Shown: in pieces, positions 7,582 to 16,636 of the stretch
How positions within the stretch are numbered: position 1 is the first letter of the stretch
How the letters are laid out: every line of letters begins with the position of its first letter
Source of the DNA: an uncultured Alphaproteobacteria bacterium
Lineage (GTDB): Bacteria; Pseudomonadota; Alphaproteobacteria; RF32; CAG-239
DNA: 64,000 nucleotides
NCBI GenBank assembly: GCA_934270475.1
Contig: CAKQPS010000003.1
Location: forward strand, 1-64,000
Reading direction: 5' to 3'
Translations under genes and position numbers: made by a program
The notes under the pieces: model-generated
What the model was told of the DNA's origin: nothing
The model's database searches: none
What the model saw: only the letters and a program-made list of their open reading frames with translations

Positions 7582-9537
7582 ATGAGTAATAAGATTAAAA
7601 AAACGGCGAAAGGGAGGATACTCGCGGCAGCCGTATTGCTGGCGGGGGTTTGCGGAATCGCCGCAGCAGCGTGGGCGACCACGTGTTTTTTGCCGACAGG
7701 CAACTGCAGCACCGGCAAGGTTGATTACCATGAACCAAATCCGACAGACGAGTGCAAAGACTTTGACGGCAATACTTCAAAAACTGATTATGAGTGGAAA
7801 AGCAAAACATCTTGCTTTAAATGCACAGCTTGCACCAGCAACGGCACAACCAAATATAACTGCGTAAATAATTCCGGTTATTCTTGGGATAGCAGCGATG
7901 GAGGACATTGCTGTGTGAACGGTGAAAAATGGTATTCCAAGATGGGAATGTGTTGCTCGGCAACATCCGGCTGCACCTGTCCGACACTGAAAAAGTGGAG
8001 TAACGGCGAGTGTGTCTGCCAATATAAACAAACCGATAACGGTACTTGCTGCAAAGAAAACGAAACTGCCGGAGCCAATCTCTGCTGTCCGAAGCCGAAA
8101 GTAGAACAGAACCGCGAATGCGTATGTGACGACCAGCATGATAATGACGGCAAGGGCGGCTGTATTCCTAAACCGAAAGACGATGACAATATCACTGTTA
8201 AATTCCAATATACCTGCAACGGCGGGGCTTGCTCAAGCGATGTTACCAAGAACATCATATATGAATTTAACGACAGCAAAATAGGCAACAACATCAGCGG
8301 AACAACTATCGCCAAAACAGATTGGAAGGGATACAATGAACTTAACTGGTTTTTAGATGAAGAAAAACCATTATTCGATAGAACTAAACCATATGGCTGT
8401 TCTTATGGCGGCGATGACTGCGGACGAGAAAATTCAGGAAGAAACGGCTACGAAAATGACATCTGCAATACCCAAGGTGTAAGAACCTATACGTTAGATT
8501 ATCATGATTTTGACTTTGTTTCTGATGCAGATGTTATTTCTAATAACACTGTTGCTGATATCAAACTGTATCTTCTAAAAGATGAAAACACAGGTAAATA
8601 TTCATATCTGTTGAATAACGAGTTTTGGGATACTCAGAATAATATTTGTGGCGCAGCAGATGATGATTATGACAGCTGCATGTTTCAACATGCGCATGAA
8701 GTTGCCAACAATGAAGTTGTTTTGCCAATCCCATTAAAAGGCGGTGAACGATGCGCTGCGTTGGATGGTGATAAGTACATTTACTACGTTGTAAACTGTC
8801 CTTACGATACGAATGATTGTATTGATCCTCAATACCCACCTCAATATACTATAACTGAATCAGGCGACAGCTCTAAAAAAGGTAGTACTGGTTTTATGGA
8901 GTTGATGCAGGACGGCAATTTGCAGGTTAAATTTAATAGTCCCCAAATGAAAAGTTCTAAACCAAAGAACAATAAGATTGTTTACTATTCAAAGTTGCAA
9001 AAATGGGATGAAGTAACTGTAAAAGCTACAAATAGTACAGCTACTGGTTACGCGTTTGGTATGAACCAATGCAAACCTGCTCATACGGCAACAGCAAGTT
9101 ACCCTGCCGGACCAGATGCAGAACAAATAGTATCTGTTAATATGAAAGGTTATGTAACAGTCGCTGGTCACGCCCAATTTGACGGTACAAATGTTAAAGC
9201 TCAACTTTATATTAGAGGAAGACTGCTTCGTCCTCTTACAATATCTGATCAATCATTTACTGTAAACTATAATTGTGAAGGTCAAACAGATTATAATGAT
9301 AGTGTAAACTTCTCAAATTCTGCAGAGACAATTTTACCTGCAACAACTTATTCTGCAGGTCCGGCATATACCACTGCATCTGGAACAGTTAGATGCAGTG
9401 AAGCTGCAGGTAGCAATAGAACGATGATTAGTGGTAGTAATATGACGCATCCATCATGTGAGGAAATACACAATAATGGTTATGAACAATATGGAATATT
9501 GTGCGCTGCCAACAATTTTCAATGTTCAGAGTGGTAA
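7582..9537 (+). CDS. Large secreted cysteine-rich surface protein
   Basis: A 651-residue exported protein that I cannot assign to a named family. A Sec signal peptide (hydrophobic 13-30, likely cleavage after AWA at 32) precedes a cysteine-rich region to about residue 200 with CxC and CC motifs (CCSATSGCTC, GECVC, RECVC) typical of disulfide-knotted extracellular modules. A longer, less cysteine-rich body follows, beginning with VKFQYTCNGGAC near residue 206. The same module starts the decayed paralogue at 22.1 kb, so this is a family in this genome. The ribosome site is AGGAGG, 7 bp before the ATG. The 5' leader holds a GACTC / GAGTC hairpin. A dispersed palindromic repeat lies just downstream. 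Adhesin or surface-layer roles are possible but unproven. Confidence 0.75.
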   Translation: MSNKIKKTAKGRILAAAVLLAGVCGIAAAAWATTCFLPTGNCSTGKVDYHEPNPTDECKDFDGNTSKTDYEWKSKTSCFKCTACTSNGTTKYNCVNNSGYSWDSSDGGHCCVNGEKWYSKMGMCCSATSGCTCPTLKKWSNGECVCQYKQTDNGTCCKENETAGANLCCPKPKVEQNRECVCDDQHDNDGKGGCIPKPKDDDNITVKFQYTCNGGACSSDVTKNIIYEFNDSKIGNNISGTTIAKTDWKGYNELNWFLDEEKPLFDRTKPYGCSYGGDDCGRENSGRNGYENDICNTQGVRTYTLDYHDFDFVSDADVISNNTVADIKLYLLKDENTGKYSYLLNNEFWDTQNNICGAADDDYDSCMFQHAHEVANNEVVLPIPLKGGERCAALDGDKYIYYVVNCPYDTNDCIDPQYPPQYTITESGDSSKKGSTGFMELMQDGNLQVKFNSPQMKSSKPKNNKIVYYSKLQKWDEVTVKATNSTATGYAFGMNQCKPAHTATASYPAGPDAEQIVSVNMKGYVTVAGHAQFDGTNVKAQLYIRGRLLRPLTISDQSFTVNYNCEGQTDYNDSVNFSNSAETILPATTYSAGPAYTTASGTVRCSEAAGSNRTMISGSNMTHPSCEEIHNNGYEQYGILCAANNFQCSEW

Positions 9538-9543
9538 GATAAA

Positions 9544-9567
9544 GCGGGGAGAAATCCCCGCCCGCTC
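9544..9567 (+). terminator. Hairpin after the cysteine-rich gene
   Basis: The stem GCGGGG / CCCCGC with loop AGAAAT begins 7 bp after the stop codon. It lacks a long T tract, so termination would be weak or factor-assisted. Confidence 0.45.
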
Positions 9568-9595
9568 TACTGATTATTATTAACACACTATTATG

Positions 9596-9745
9596 AACAC
9601 ACTACTTGTCATCCTTGGCTTTGAGCGTCAGCTCATTCGCCGGGGATTCAGTATGGTATGTCCGCTAAAAGAATAAGAACTTTTTATTTCTGGATTCTCG
9701 AGACAGTTCGCTATCGCTCACGCTCAAGAATGACGCTGAGAGGTT
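9596..9745. repeat. Dispersed palindromic repeat, copy 1
   Basis: About 150 bp closely matching 35915-36066 along its whole length (shared: GTCATCCTTGGCTTTGAGCG, GCTCATTCGCCG, TTTTTATTTCTGGAT, CTCGAGACAGTTCGCT). Its ends are partly inverted: GTCATCCTTGGCTTTGAGCG against the complement of CGCTCAAGAATGAC. A shorter restart, ACACACTATTTGTCATCC, lies at 9775-9792. It is intergenic here, whereas copy 2 lies inside a reading frame. The size and palindromy recall the Rickettsia palindromic elements. No gene is seen from 9538 to 9867. Confidence 0.7.
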
Positions 9746-9833
9746 GGAGTAAAAGGCGCTAAGTGAGGAGTGTCAACACACTATTTGTCATCCACGGCGA
9801 ATTCGCTTTATTCAAAGCAAAACATATTGCTAT

Positions 9834-9858
9834 AAAAAAAGCCTCGTTGAACGAGGCT
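9834..9858 (-). terminator. Terminator of the thioredoxin-like gene
   Basis: The stem GCCTCG / CGAGGC runs on the minus strand into seven T residues, 10 bp past the stop codon of the gene ending at 9868. Confidence 0.8.
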
Positions 9859-9867
9859 TAAATTTTA

Positions 9868-10227
9868 CTATTCCAAATAAGGTTTAACATATAAATCAAA
9901 CTTCATTTGTTCGGATTCGCTCCAGCCCATTAAATAATGGTCGCCCATAATAAACAGCGGAGTTCCTGCCGGACCCGTGATGTCATATTTTTTTATCGCT
10001 GTTTCAAAAAGCTTCAAATTCCCCGGAAGTTTAATATCCAACGCCGTAATTTTTAAGCTTGGATAATTCTTTTTGATGTATCCGGCGGCATCGTGGCAAT
10101 GCGGGCAAGTGGTTTGATAAAAGAAATAAATTTTATCCTTGCTTAATTCTTCGTCCGACGCATTAGAACAAGCGGCGGTAGCCAACAAACTGAAAGCACA
10201 TAAAAAAGCTAAAAATAATTTTTTCAT
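9868..10227 (-). CDS. Thioredoxin-fold lipoprotein with CPHC motif
   Basis: A 119-residue lipoprotein: the signal peptide ends in the lipobox LATAAC (Cys20), so the protein is membrane-anchored in the periplasm. The mature part has a glutaredoxin/DsbA-like redox motif CPHC at 41-44 and the cis-proline stretch AGTPLF at about 86-91. CPHC is the DsbA-type active site, so thiol oxidation or isomerisation of envelope proteins is likely; the many cysteine-rich exported proteins nearby are plausible clients (inference). GAGGA precedes the ATG. It lies 12 bp behind the gene ending at 10240, probably in one operon. Confidence 0.8.
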   Translation of the reverse strand: MKKLFLAFLCAFSLLATAACSNASDEELSKDKIYFFYQTTCPHCHDAAGYIKKNYPSLKITALDIKLPGNLKLFETAIKKYDITGPAGTPLFIMGDHYLMGWSESEQMKFDLYVKPYLE

Positions 10228-10239
10228 TTTTTCCTCGTC

Positions 10240-10842
10240 TTATTCAATGCAGCAGTCAACGGCTTTGCGCACAAATTTTTTCATTTTAGCCAAAGCAGAA
10301 CTTGGTTCAGGTTCTGTCGGTTCAGCAGCTTTTTCTGCCGGAGCTTTGATTTCTTCTTTAGAAAATTCCTCGGCTTTGGCGGTGATTTTCTTAACTTCTT
10401 CCAAATCCGGCTCAATCCATTTCAGCTCTTTGGTTTCCATCATTCCCATGTTTAAGCCCCAAAACAGGCAATACATATCATAGGCGGTGTTAAACATTTT
10501 ATAGGCTTCTTCATCGTGCCCCAAGGTCTGCTGTTTGGTGCCGACTTCCATCAAGCGCATAGAGGTTGCCAGCAAATGCTTTGACATGCACCACACCTCG
10601 CCTTCATAGCTTGGAATAATTTTTTGCAGCAGATTCTTGCGGGTTTCGCGTATATCTTTAATTAAATCGTAGTAAGAAGTTTTACCGGTTTTTGCCCCCG
10701 AAAAAACAAGGTGTTCCTCAATTGAAATCAGGTTCATAATCGCAATGCTCAAGTCCTGATCCGATGACAAATCTTTTGGATTCACCTTTTTGCTCGCATC
10801 GATTCTTTCTACAAATTCTTTTACGTTTTCTGCTTTTTTCAT
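10240..10842 (-). CDS. Conserved hypothetical cytoplasmic protein
   Basis: A 200-residue soluble helical protein not recognised as a named family. The central part (about 60-135) is well folded, with aromatic and Met-rich segments (MFNTAYDMYCLFWGLNMGMM). The C-terminal 50 residues are a charged Glu/Pro/Ala linker ending in a basic helix with a CC pair. There is no signal peptide. GGGGAGA stands 8 bp before the ATG and a TATATAA element lies further upstream on the minus strand. It is co-directional with the thioredoxin-like lipoprotein 12 bp downstream. Confidence 0.65.
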   Translation of the reverse strand: MKKAENVKEFVERIDASKKVNPKDLSSDQDLSIAIMNLISIEEHLVFSGAKTGKTSYYDLIKDIRETRKNLLQKIIPSYEGEVWCMSKHLLATSMRLMEVGTKQQTLGHDEEAYKMFNTAYDMYCLFWGLNMGMMETKELKWIEPDLEEVKKITAKAEEFSKEEIKAPAEKAAEPTEPEPSSALAKMKKFVRKAVDCCIE

Positions 10843-10980
10843 GGTCGTTTTCTCCCCAAATTTATATAATGAAAAGTAGGCGGAGCAGGGCGGAATGTCA
10901 AGGAATATTTAAGTTTTATGCTTTCTTGTTGATTTTTTTTGCGCCTTGATTTAAGTTAACGGACAGAAAAGGAATATTTT

Positions 10981-11373
10981 ATGGGAAGTCTGTTATCGTC
11001 ATTTTCATTTTTATCCATGGGCGGCAGCGTTTTAGGCGTTACCGTTTCATTGCTGCTGGCAACAATTATGCTGGCGCTGTGGGCGTTGGTGCTGATGGTT
11101 TTGCACCCTTTGCATGCCACAATGTTTGTGTTGGCGGCGCTGTTTGAATATGTGCTGATTTCATTATGCGGCTTCAGCCTATGGTTTGATTTTATTGCCT
11201 TTTTTGTGTTTTATATTCTGATTTTCGGCACGTATACATTGCTGCTGCGCCGCTGGCTGCCTTTGCCGCATACTGAAATTGAACAGCTGTTGAAACTGGC
11301 TAAGCTCAAAGAAGACGGCTTGCTTTCAGATGATGAATACAAAGCCGCTAAAAAACGCTTGCTGAAAATTTAG
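10981..11373 (+). CDS. Small membrane protein with C-terminal SHOCT domain
   Basis: 130 residues with three or four membrane segments (about 10-95) and a C-terminal SHOCT motif, LAKLKEDGLLSDDEYKAAKK (about 108-127). SHOCT domains are short helical hairpins at the ends of many bacterial membrane proteins, thought to mediate oligomerisation. The biochemical role is unknown. AAGGA lies 8 bp before the ATG. Its stop overlaps the converging lipoprotein gene by 4 bp. Confidence 0.75.
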   Translation: MGSLLSSFSFLSMGGSVLGVTVSLLLATIMLALWALVLMVLHPLHATMFVLAALFEYVLISLCGFSLWFDFIAFFVFYILIFGTYTLLLRRWLPLPHTEIEQLLKLAKLKEDGLLSDDEYKAAKKRLLKI

Positions 11374-12017
11374 TTGTCGCTGATTTGCCGGTCAATCCAC
11401 AAAGAATTTATAAACGCCTGCTGGCGGTCATGCATCGGGTTGCAGGCAACGTCGCCTTCCGGAGAAGTTATGCACTGTATGCCGACATTAGCCGTGGTAT
11501 AGTTGCCGTATTTGCCGTAAACATCAAGAACCAACGGTAAGAAATCTTCGGTTTCATAAGTGGTGTCGGCGCAGAATGTTGAGCTGTAAACCGCGCGGGA
11601 AGTGTCTTTGCGTCCAATATTAAGCGTAAAGCAGGTTTGGTCGCGGTCGGTTTGCATATTGGCGTTGCCCGAAAAATATTGTGAAGAAGCATTTTCATCG
11701 CTACTGAACAAAACGCCGGTTGAGTTGTTGGCATAAGACGCGTCTTTATATTTTCCGTTTTGCTTATAGAATGTTTCAATATCAAAAATAGCGATAAAAT
11801 CGGCGTTTTCAGCAGAAGTTGCAGTTTTCATACCAATTTCGCCGAATTTGTTGCTTAAAACCCTGCGGATTTGTCCGGCATAAGAGCTGCGGAGACTGCT
11901 GCGGAAATAAATGCTTTGTCCGTGGTTGTCTGCCAAAGTGTTGCTGATTTTCAATTTGTACGGATCTTGCGCACAAGCAGACAACAGGCAAAGTGTTAAA
12001 AGAAGCAGTTTTTTCAT
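11370..12017 (-). CDS. Lipoprotein of unknown function
   Basis: A 215-residue predicted lipoprotein with lipobox LLSAC (Cys15). The mature domain begins with a stretch resembling DUF4136-type lipoproteins (YAGQIRRVLSNKFGEIG), in which a tandem-repeat-like alpha/beta domain binds at the outer membrane. This family assignment is tentative. Three or four cysteines in the second half (CFTLNIG, FCADTT, QCITSPEG, ACNP) probably form disulfides. GGAGATA precedes the ATG. It is transcribed away from the 5'-nucleotidase-like gene. Confidence 0.7.
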   Translation of the reverse strand: MKKLLLLTLCLLSACAQDPYKLKISNTLADNHGQSIYFRSSLRSSYAGQIRRVLSNKFGEIGMKTATSAENADFIAIFDIETFYKQNGKYKDASYANNSTGVLFSSDENASSQYFSGNANMQTDRDQTCFTLNIGRKDTSRAVYSSTFCADTTYETEDFLPLVLDVYGKYGNYTTANVGIQCITSPEGDVACNPMHDRQQAFINSLWIDRQISDN

Positions 12018-12131
12018 AATCTTATCTCCAAGGGTTTTAAGTTTTTAGCTAATTTATGACATAATTTTTTAATTTTTTATTGATAAATAAAAAAATAAAT
12101 GTATTTTGACAAGCATTAAGAAGATATAAAA

Positions 12132-13610
12132 ATGGAAACGGCAGAGAATAAGATAGATATTTTTGCTTTAACGGATTCACATCAGGAAACCCGTAAGCTT
12201 TGTCGTCTGTTTAGCAAAATTATAGAAAAAGCGCCGAAAGGCGGTAAAAATACCCTGATTTGTGATTGCGGCGATTTGTTTAAGGGAATTTACGACCGCG
12301 AACTGAGTATTTTAAGCTATGAAATTCTGCGCCGCCAATTGCCTGATGCAAAAATTGTTTTGGCGCTGGGCAATAACGATTTCGGGTTCAATTTAGAAAG
12401 TTTCAAATTTTTGCAAAACGCCTGCAAACGTTTTAATCAATCAAATATCCATGTGCTGTGCGCAAATCTGCTGGATTTAAACACCGGACGCTGTCCAAGC
12501 TGGGTAGACCCCTATATTTTGTTGGAAATAAACCATAAAAAAGTAATGGTTACGGCATTTTGCATCAATCAAATCCGCTTAAACAAATATGGGGTTGTGC
12601 TAACGGATATCCCCGAAACTTTTGCCGCTATGTCCGAGGTGATACGTCACATTGAGCCTGATGCTTTGATTGTGCTTAATCACGCGCTGGAGCCTTGCAG
12701 CCATGATATATATGCCACAGCCGCCGCTAAAGGTATTCGGCTGGATTTGCTGTTGGGCGGTCACGAACACGCGCCGGTTGCGCCCGATGAAAAGGAGCGT
12801 ATGTATTATCCGCAGGCGTTTAGCAAAACTATGCTGCACTTTAATTTAGGTTTTTTGAAACACCATACGAATCTGCAGTTTATTGAAGAAATAAATGTAA
12901 AGCAAACTGAAATAAATCCGGTGTTTGAGCCGCCGTTGGCAGAGTTTGAAGAAAAGTCCGGTTTGAATATTCCGGTTGCCAAAAGTACGCTCAATTTAGA
13001 AAAACTTTATTCTAATCCTTGCTCTTTAGGCACTTTTATTGCCGACTGTATGCGTGCCACCGCCAAAACGGATATAGCGCTGATTTCCACCGGTTATACC
13101 AGCCACGCTCTGCGCTATGAAAAAGACAAAATACTGACGCACTACAATTTGGAAAGAGCCTTTTCCGCCGATGTTCCTTTGCAGACGGTGTCTGTGACTC
13201 CGCAAGAATTGAAAGAGGTGTGGAACAACGCTTTGAAATATCGTTATTTAATCCCCGGAGGCAATGTGCGTTTTCTGCAAGGTTCGCAAAATATTGAGGT
13301 TTGCTGCCACCAGCGCTATGATACCAATGAAGGCGAAGTAACGCAGATTTATATTAGCGGAGAGCCTTTGTTCAAAGAAAACGGCAAGCCTTTATATGAT
13401 GATAAAGTTATTACCTGTGCGGTAGATCCGTTTATCGGCGCCGGTGAACAGGGTTTTGATGTGTTGCGTCCGCTGCCTAAAGAAACATTGCTGAAAAACA
13501 ATCACTTAGTCAAAATAAAGGACTTATTTAACCGCGCTATTAAAGAGGCGGAAACCAAATATCCCGAAGGCAGCTCATATCCAAGCTTTAAGCTGACCGA
13601 TGCTAATTAA
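12132..13610 (+). CDS. Metallophosphatase / 5'-nucleotidase family protein, cytosolic
   Basis: A 492-residue protein of the UshA/5'-nucleotidase family, which hydrolyses nucleotides or related phosphoesters with two metal ions. The metallophosphoesterase motifs are in order: TDSH (14-17), CGDLF (about 45), GNNDF (about 80, the GNH[DE] motif), LNHAL (about 183) and GGHEH (about 212). The C-terminal substrate domain (about 290-480) holds LGTFIADCMR and the PGGNVRF stretch. UshA itself is periplasmic, but no signal peptide is present here and the frame is closed upstream, so the enzyme is probably cytoplasmic. Its 3' end converges with the synthase-like gene, overlapping 4 bp. Substrate unknown. 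Confidence 0.8.
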   Translation: METAENKIDIFALTDSHQETRKLCRLFSKIIEKAPKGGKNTLICDCGDLFKGIYDRELSILSYEILRRQLPDAKIVLALGNNDFGFNLESFKFLQNACKRFNQSNIHVLCANLLDLNTGRCPSWVDPYILLEINHKKVMVTAFCINQIRLNKYGVVLTDIPETFAAMSEVIRHIEPDALIVLNHALEPCSHDIYATAAAKGIRLDLLLGGHEHAPVAPDEKERMYYPQAFSKTMLHFNLGFLKHHTNLQFIEEINVKQTEINPVFEPPLAEFEEKSGLNIPVAKSTLNLEKLYSNPCSLGTFIADCMRATAKTDIALISTGYTSHALRYEKDKILTHYNLERAFSADVPLQTVSVTPQELKEVWNNALKYRYLIPGGNVRFLQGSQNIEVCCHQRYDTNEGEVTQIYISGEPLFKENGKPLYDDKVITCAVDPFIGAGEQGFDVLRPLPKETLLKNNHLVKIKDLFNRAIKEAETKYPEGSSYPSFKLTDAN

Positions 13611-14437
13611 GCAAATAAGGTTTTGATAATCAGTTTTAACTTGCCGATGTTGTTGATGTTTGGTTTTGGCGAAATAATTTCCCAGCCGCGGTTGTTCATT
13701 TGCTCAAAATAGCATTTGCTTAAATTTGCCAAATAATAAAGCGGCATAACCGATTTTTTGTTCATTTTGCTTAAAAATCTGTTGGCGGTGCTGAAATATT
13801 TTTTTGCATCTGCCGATAAATATTGTCTGGCGGTTGAAAGGTTTTTATCTTCCAATACTGCAACCGGCGTGTCTTTATTAACATTGGCTTTTTGCAGCAG
13901 TTCCTGCGGAATAAAAAGGTGACCTGCTTTAGCATCGTCTTTTATATCGCGCAGAATATATGTAATCATCAGGGCTCGACCTAAGTTATCTGCCAATTTT
14001 TCACGTGCTGCCGGCTTGCTTTCTCCAATAATGGTCAGGGTCAGGTTAAGCGGCACCACGGCTAAGCCGTGTAAATATTTTTCAAAAACTTCTAGCGACG
14101 GCGCTTGCAGCGGCTGCGGAACATCTAAAAATGCGCTGTCTAAAATTTGCGACATTTGTTCCTTAGGCAAATTAAAACGCATGCAGTTTTTATAAATTTT
14201 ACGTCCGATATTGGTTGTCGGGACTTGCTTGTCATAAATATTGTCCAGCTCTTCGCGCCAAGCGTTAAGCAGCTCGGCTTTTTCTTCTGCCGGCATTTTA
14301 GAACGCAGAATATTGCTGATGTGGCGGCAAAAGGCAAACAGCGTATAAATTGCCTCGCGCTTAGGCTTGGATAGACCGCGCATGCACCAAAATAAAGAAG
14401 GCTGGCTTTTTTTCACAATATCGCCGACAGATAACAT
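13607..14437 (-). CDS. Squalene/phytoene synthase-family protein (HpnD-like), first Asp motif lost
   Basis: A 276-residue protein of the trans-isoprenyl diphosphate head-to-head synthase fold, closest by eye to HpnD (presqualene diphosphate synthase). The second metal motif survives as ILRDIKDDAKAG, followed by LFIPQELL. The first motif, normally a CRxxDDxxD-type sequence, reads FCRHISNILR (about 36-45), so both leading aspartates are replaced. Catalysis of prenyl coupling therefore looks unlikely. A non-catalytic role, as for the NDUFAF6 branch of this family, is an alternative. Its ATG follows the stop codon of the upstream HpnC-like gene with no gap, so the two are translationally coupled. 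Confidence 0.7.
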   Translation of the reverse strand: MLSVGDIVKKSQPSLFWCMRGLSKPKREAIYTLFAFCRHISNILRSKMPAEEKAELLNAWREELDNIYDKQVPTTNIGRKIYKNCMRFNLPKEQMSQILDSAFLDVPQPLQAPSLEVFEKYLHGLAVVPLNLTLTIIGESKPAAREKLADNLGRALMITYILRDIKDDAKAGHLFIPQELLQKANVNKDTPVAVLEDKNLSTARQYLSADAKKYFSTANRFLSKMNKKSVMPLYYLANLSKCYFEQMNNRGWEIISPKPNINNIGKLKLIIKTLFA

Positions 14438-15163
14438 TTAGATTCCTCTATTACTAACAGACTTTCGCTTAATCACCGCGAACTGCCATAAACTATATAA
14501 AAAAATCCAAGAGCAGTCAAGAAAAGTCAGTTTATGCTGTTTATTATTTATAAATTGTTTTGTTTGCAGGTTGGCTTTGTTCAGCCATATAGCCAGCTTA
14601 AATTTCAGCCGTTTGCTTTTTACTAAAGATAAAATCACTTTCGCGCTTTTATAAAGTCCTTTCAAGCGGCTTTCTTTTTGCCGTTTGCTCATTTTGGCTT
14701 TTTTAATAAAATCAGAATTTTTTTCAAAATTTTCTTGCAGAAACAATATAATAAAAAGCGAAGTCAAGGGCAGATAGGTGCTTGGATTTTCGTCGTGCGA
14801 CACCAAAATAAGACGGGCAAGCGGCGACATCAGCCGGTTGAGAATTTCTGAAACCTGCGCGCCGGAAGTCGGAGTTTTGCCGGCTGCCGCATAGCGCCAA
14901 ACCGATAGCGGTTCTAAAAGCAGCGAAATTGAAATGTTTTTTTGCAAAAATTGCTGCTGCAGCTTGAAGATTAAGCTTTGCTGCAGCGGACACGTTTTGC
15001 GCAGGGCTTTTTCCAGCAGCCGCAGTTTTTCCAAACGCTGGGCAGCTGTAATTTTAGGGTTGGAAAAATGACGCTTTCCCAGCTGCAAATAAGCCAAATA
15101 CTTTGCCGTTAACTGCCGGTATTCTTTGGCTGCAAGTTCGGCTGGATTATTTCCGTTAAGCAT
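14438..15163 (-). CDS. Divergent squalene synthase-like protein (HpnC-like)
   Basis: A 241-residue protein weakly resembling HpnC, the squalene synthase-like partner of HpnD in hopanoid loci. The clearest match is the stretch ending MSPLARLILVSHDE (HpnC: NPVGRLVL). The aspartate-rich metal motifs cannot be found. The second half is very basic and helical. An ATG 24 bp further upstream is in frame, but the ATG at 15163 is preferred: it overlaps the trmFO stop by 8 bp (ATGCTTAA) and begins the conserved-looking part. It lies in the operon trmFO - this gene - HpnD-like. No other hopanoid genes are in the window. Confidence 0.55.
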   Translation of the reverse strand: MLNGNNPAELAAKEYRQLTAKYLAYLQLGKRHFSNPKITAAQRLEKLRLLEKALRKTCPLQQSLIFKLQQQFLQKNISISLLLEPLSVWRYAAAGKTPTSGAQVSEILNRLMSPLARLILVSHDENPSTYLPLTSLFIILFLQENFEKNSDFIKKAKMSKRQKESRLKGLYKSAKVILSLVKSKRLKFKLAIWLNKANLQTKQFINNKQHKLTFLDCSWIFLYSLWQFAVIKRKSVSNRGI

Positions 15164-16502
15164 TAGTCTGTTCCATCCATTGGGCAAAATCGGTCAGCGC
15201 GCGTTGGCAATAGGCTTCTTTGCGGTCGGCTCCTTTTATTTTGCGGAATTTGCCGTTAGCGGTGATTTCTCCTTGAATAGTCGGGAATATGCCAAAATTT
15301 ATATTCATTGGCTGATAGTCGGCTGTGGCATCGGCAAGGTGCCCCAGCATGGCGCCGCTGGCTGTAGTGCGCGGCGGCAGAATAGGCGTTTTTCCTTTAA
15401 TCAGGCAAGCGGCAAAATATCCGGCAAGCATACCAGTATCAGCGCTTTCCACATAGCCTTCGCAGCCGCTGATTTGACCGGCAAACATCACATTAGGCTG
15501 CGCTTTCAGTCTCAAAAATTCATCCAGCAACAGTGGACTTTGAATAAAAGTGTTGCGGTGGATTCCGCCAAGTCGGGCAAATTCGGCATTTTCGAGCCCC
15601 GGAATCATTTTGAAAATTCTAGTTTGCTCGCCGTATTTCATTTTGGTTTGAAAGCCGACAATGTTGCGCAGCGTATCTTCCTTATTATCTTGCCGCAGTT
15701 GCACCACTGCATATGGTTTTTCGCTGGAATGTGGATTCGTTAAGCCCACTGGCTTCAGCGGACCGAATAACAGCGTGTCGACGCCGCGTTCCGCCATAAC
15801 TTCAATCGGCAGACAGCCGTCAAAATAATGCGGCTCTTCAAAATCATGAAACGGCATTTTTTCTGCTTTCAGCAATTCATCGACAAAGCGGTAATATTCT
15901 TCTTTGTTCATCGGGCAGTTGATGTAGTCGTATTTGTCGCCTTTGTCATAGCGGGATTGATACCAGGCTTTGGAAAAGTCTATGGATTCTTTATAAACCA
16001 CCGGAGCTATGGCGTCATAAAAAGAGAGTGATTTTTGGTCAACCTTGGCTTTTATGGCTTCAATAAAAGCGGTGCTGGTCAGCGGACCGCTGGCAATAAT
16101 GGTTAACGGCGCGTCGGCTGTTGGAAATTCGGTAACTTCCTGATTTATGACTTCTACCAAGGGTGAAGATTTTATTTTTTCAGTTATAAATTTGGCAAAT
16201 CCGCCGCGGTCAACCGCTAACGCTCCGCCGGCAGGAACTTGAGTTTTGTCGGCAGCTTCCATAATCAGCGAGCCAAAACGGCGCATTTCCTCATGCATAA
16301 GCCCCACAGCGTTGTGTTCAGCATCGTCAGAACGCAAAGAGTTAGAGCAAACCAGCTCCGCCCAATCCGCATTTTTATGAGCCGGTGAAAATTTTTGCGG
16401 TTTCATTTCAAAAATACGCACTTTAACTCCGCGTTTGATAAGCTGCCAAGCCGCTTCGCAGCCGGCAAGTCCGGCGCCGATAATTTGCACAACAGGTTCC
16501 AT
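15156..16502 (-). CDS. trmFO: tRNA m5U54 methyltransferase TrmFO
   Basis: FAD- and folate-dependent methylenetetrahydrofolate-tRNA-(uracil-5-)-methyltransferase, forming ribothymidine at tRNA position 54. At 448 residues it has the standard length. The N-terminal FAD-binding GAGLAGCEAAW (9-19) and the family stretches CSNSLRSDD (52-60), GGALAVDRGGFA and the late CEGYVESADTGMLAG are all present. AAGGAGA precedes the ATG. It is the first gene of a three-gene operon with the two squalene-synthase-like genes. Alphaproteobacteria commonly use TrmFO in place of TrmA. Confidence 0.93.
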   Translation of the reverse strand: MEPVVQIIGAGLAGCEAAWQLIKRGVKVRIFEMKPQKFSPAHKNADWAELVCSNSLRSDDAEHNAVGLMHEEMRRFGSLIMEAADKTQVPAGGALAVDRGGFAKFITEKIKSSPLVEVINQEVTEFPTADAPLTIIASGPLTSTAFIEAIKAKVDQKSLSFYDAIAPVVYKESIDFSKAWYQSRYDKGDKYDYINCPMNKEEYYRFVDELLKAEKMPFHDFEEPHYFDGCLPIEVMAERGVDTLLFGPLKPVGLTNPHSSEKPYAVVQLRQDNKEDTLRNIVGFQTKMKYGEQTRIFKMIPGLENAEFARLGGIHRNTFIQSPLLLDEFLRLKAQPNVMFAGQISGCEGYVESADTGMLAGYFAACLIKGKTPILPPRTTASGAMLGHLADATADYQPMNINFGIFPTIQGEITANGKFRKIKGADRKEAYCQRALTDFAQWMEQTNA

Positions 16503-16636
16503 TTTCTTCTCCTTGTTTTTTTGCTAACGTATCTTTTTATTTGCCGCTTGTAAACAATAAAACATTTACATTTTAAACCTTTTTTAAAAACAACTGCGTT
16601 AAACTGCAAATAATGTAATATCCGTTGGAATGCAAA

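Noticed and set aside
9596..9745. An insertion sequence.
   Set aside because: About 150 bp, no transposase and no target duplication seen; better described as a palindromic repeat.
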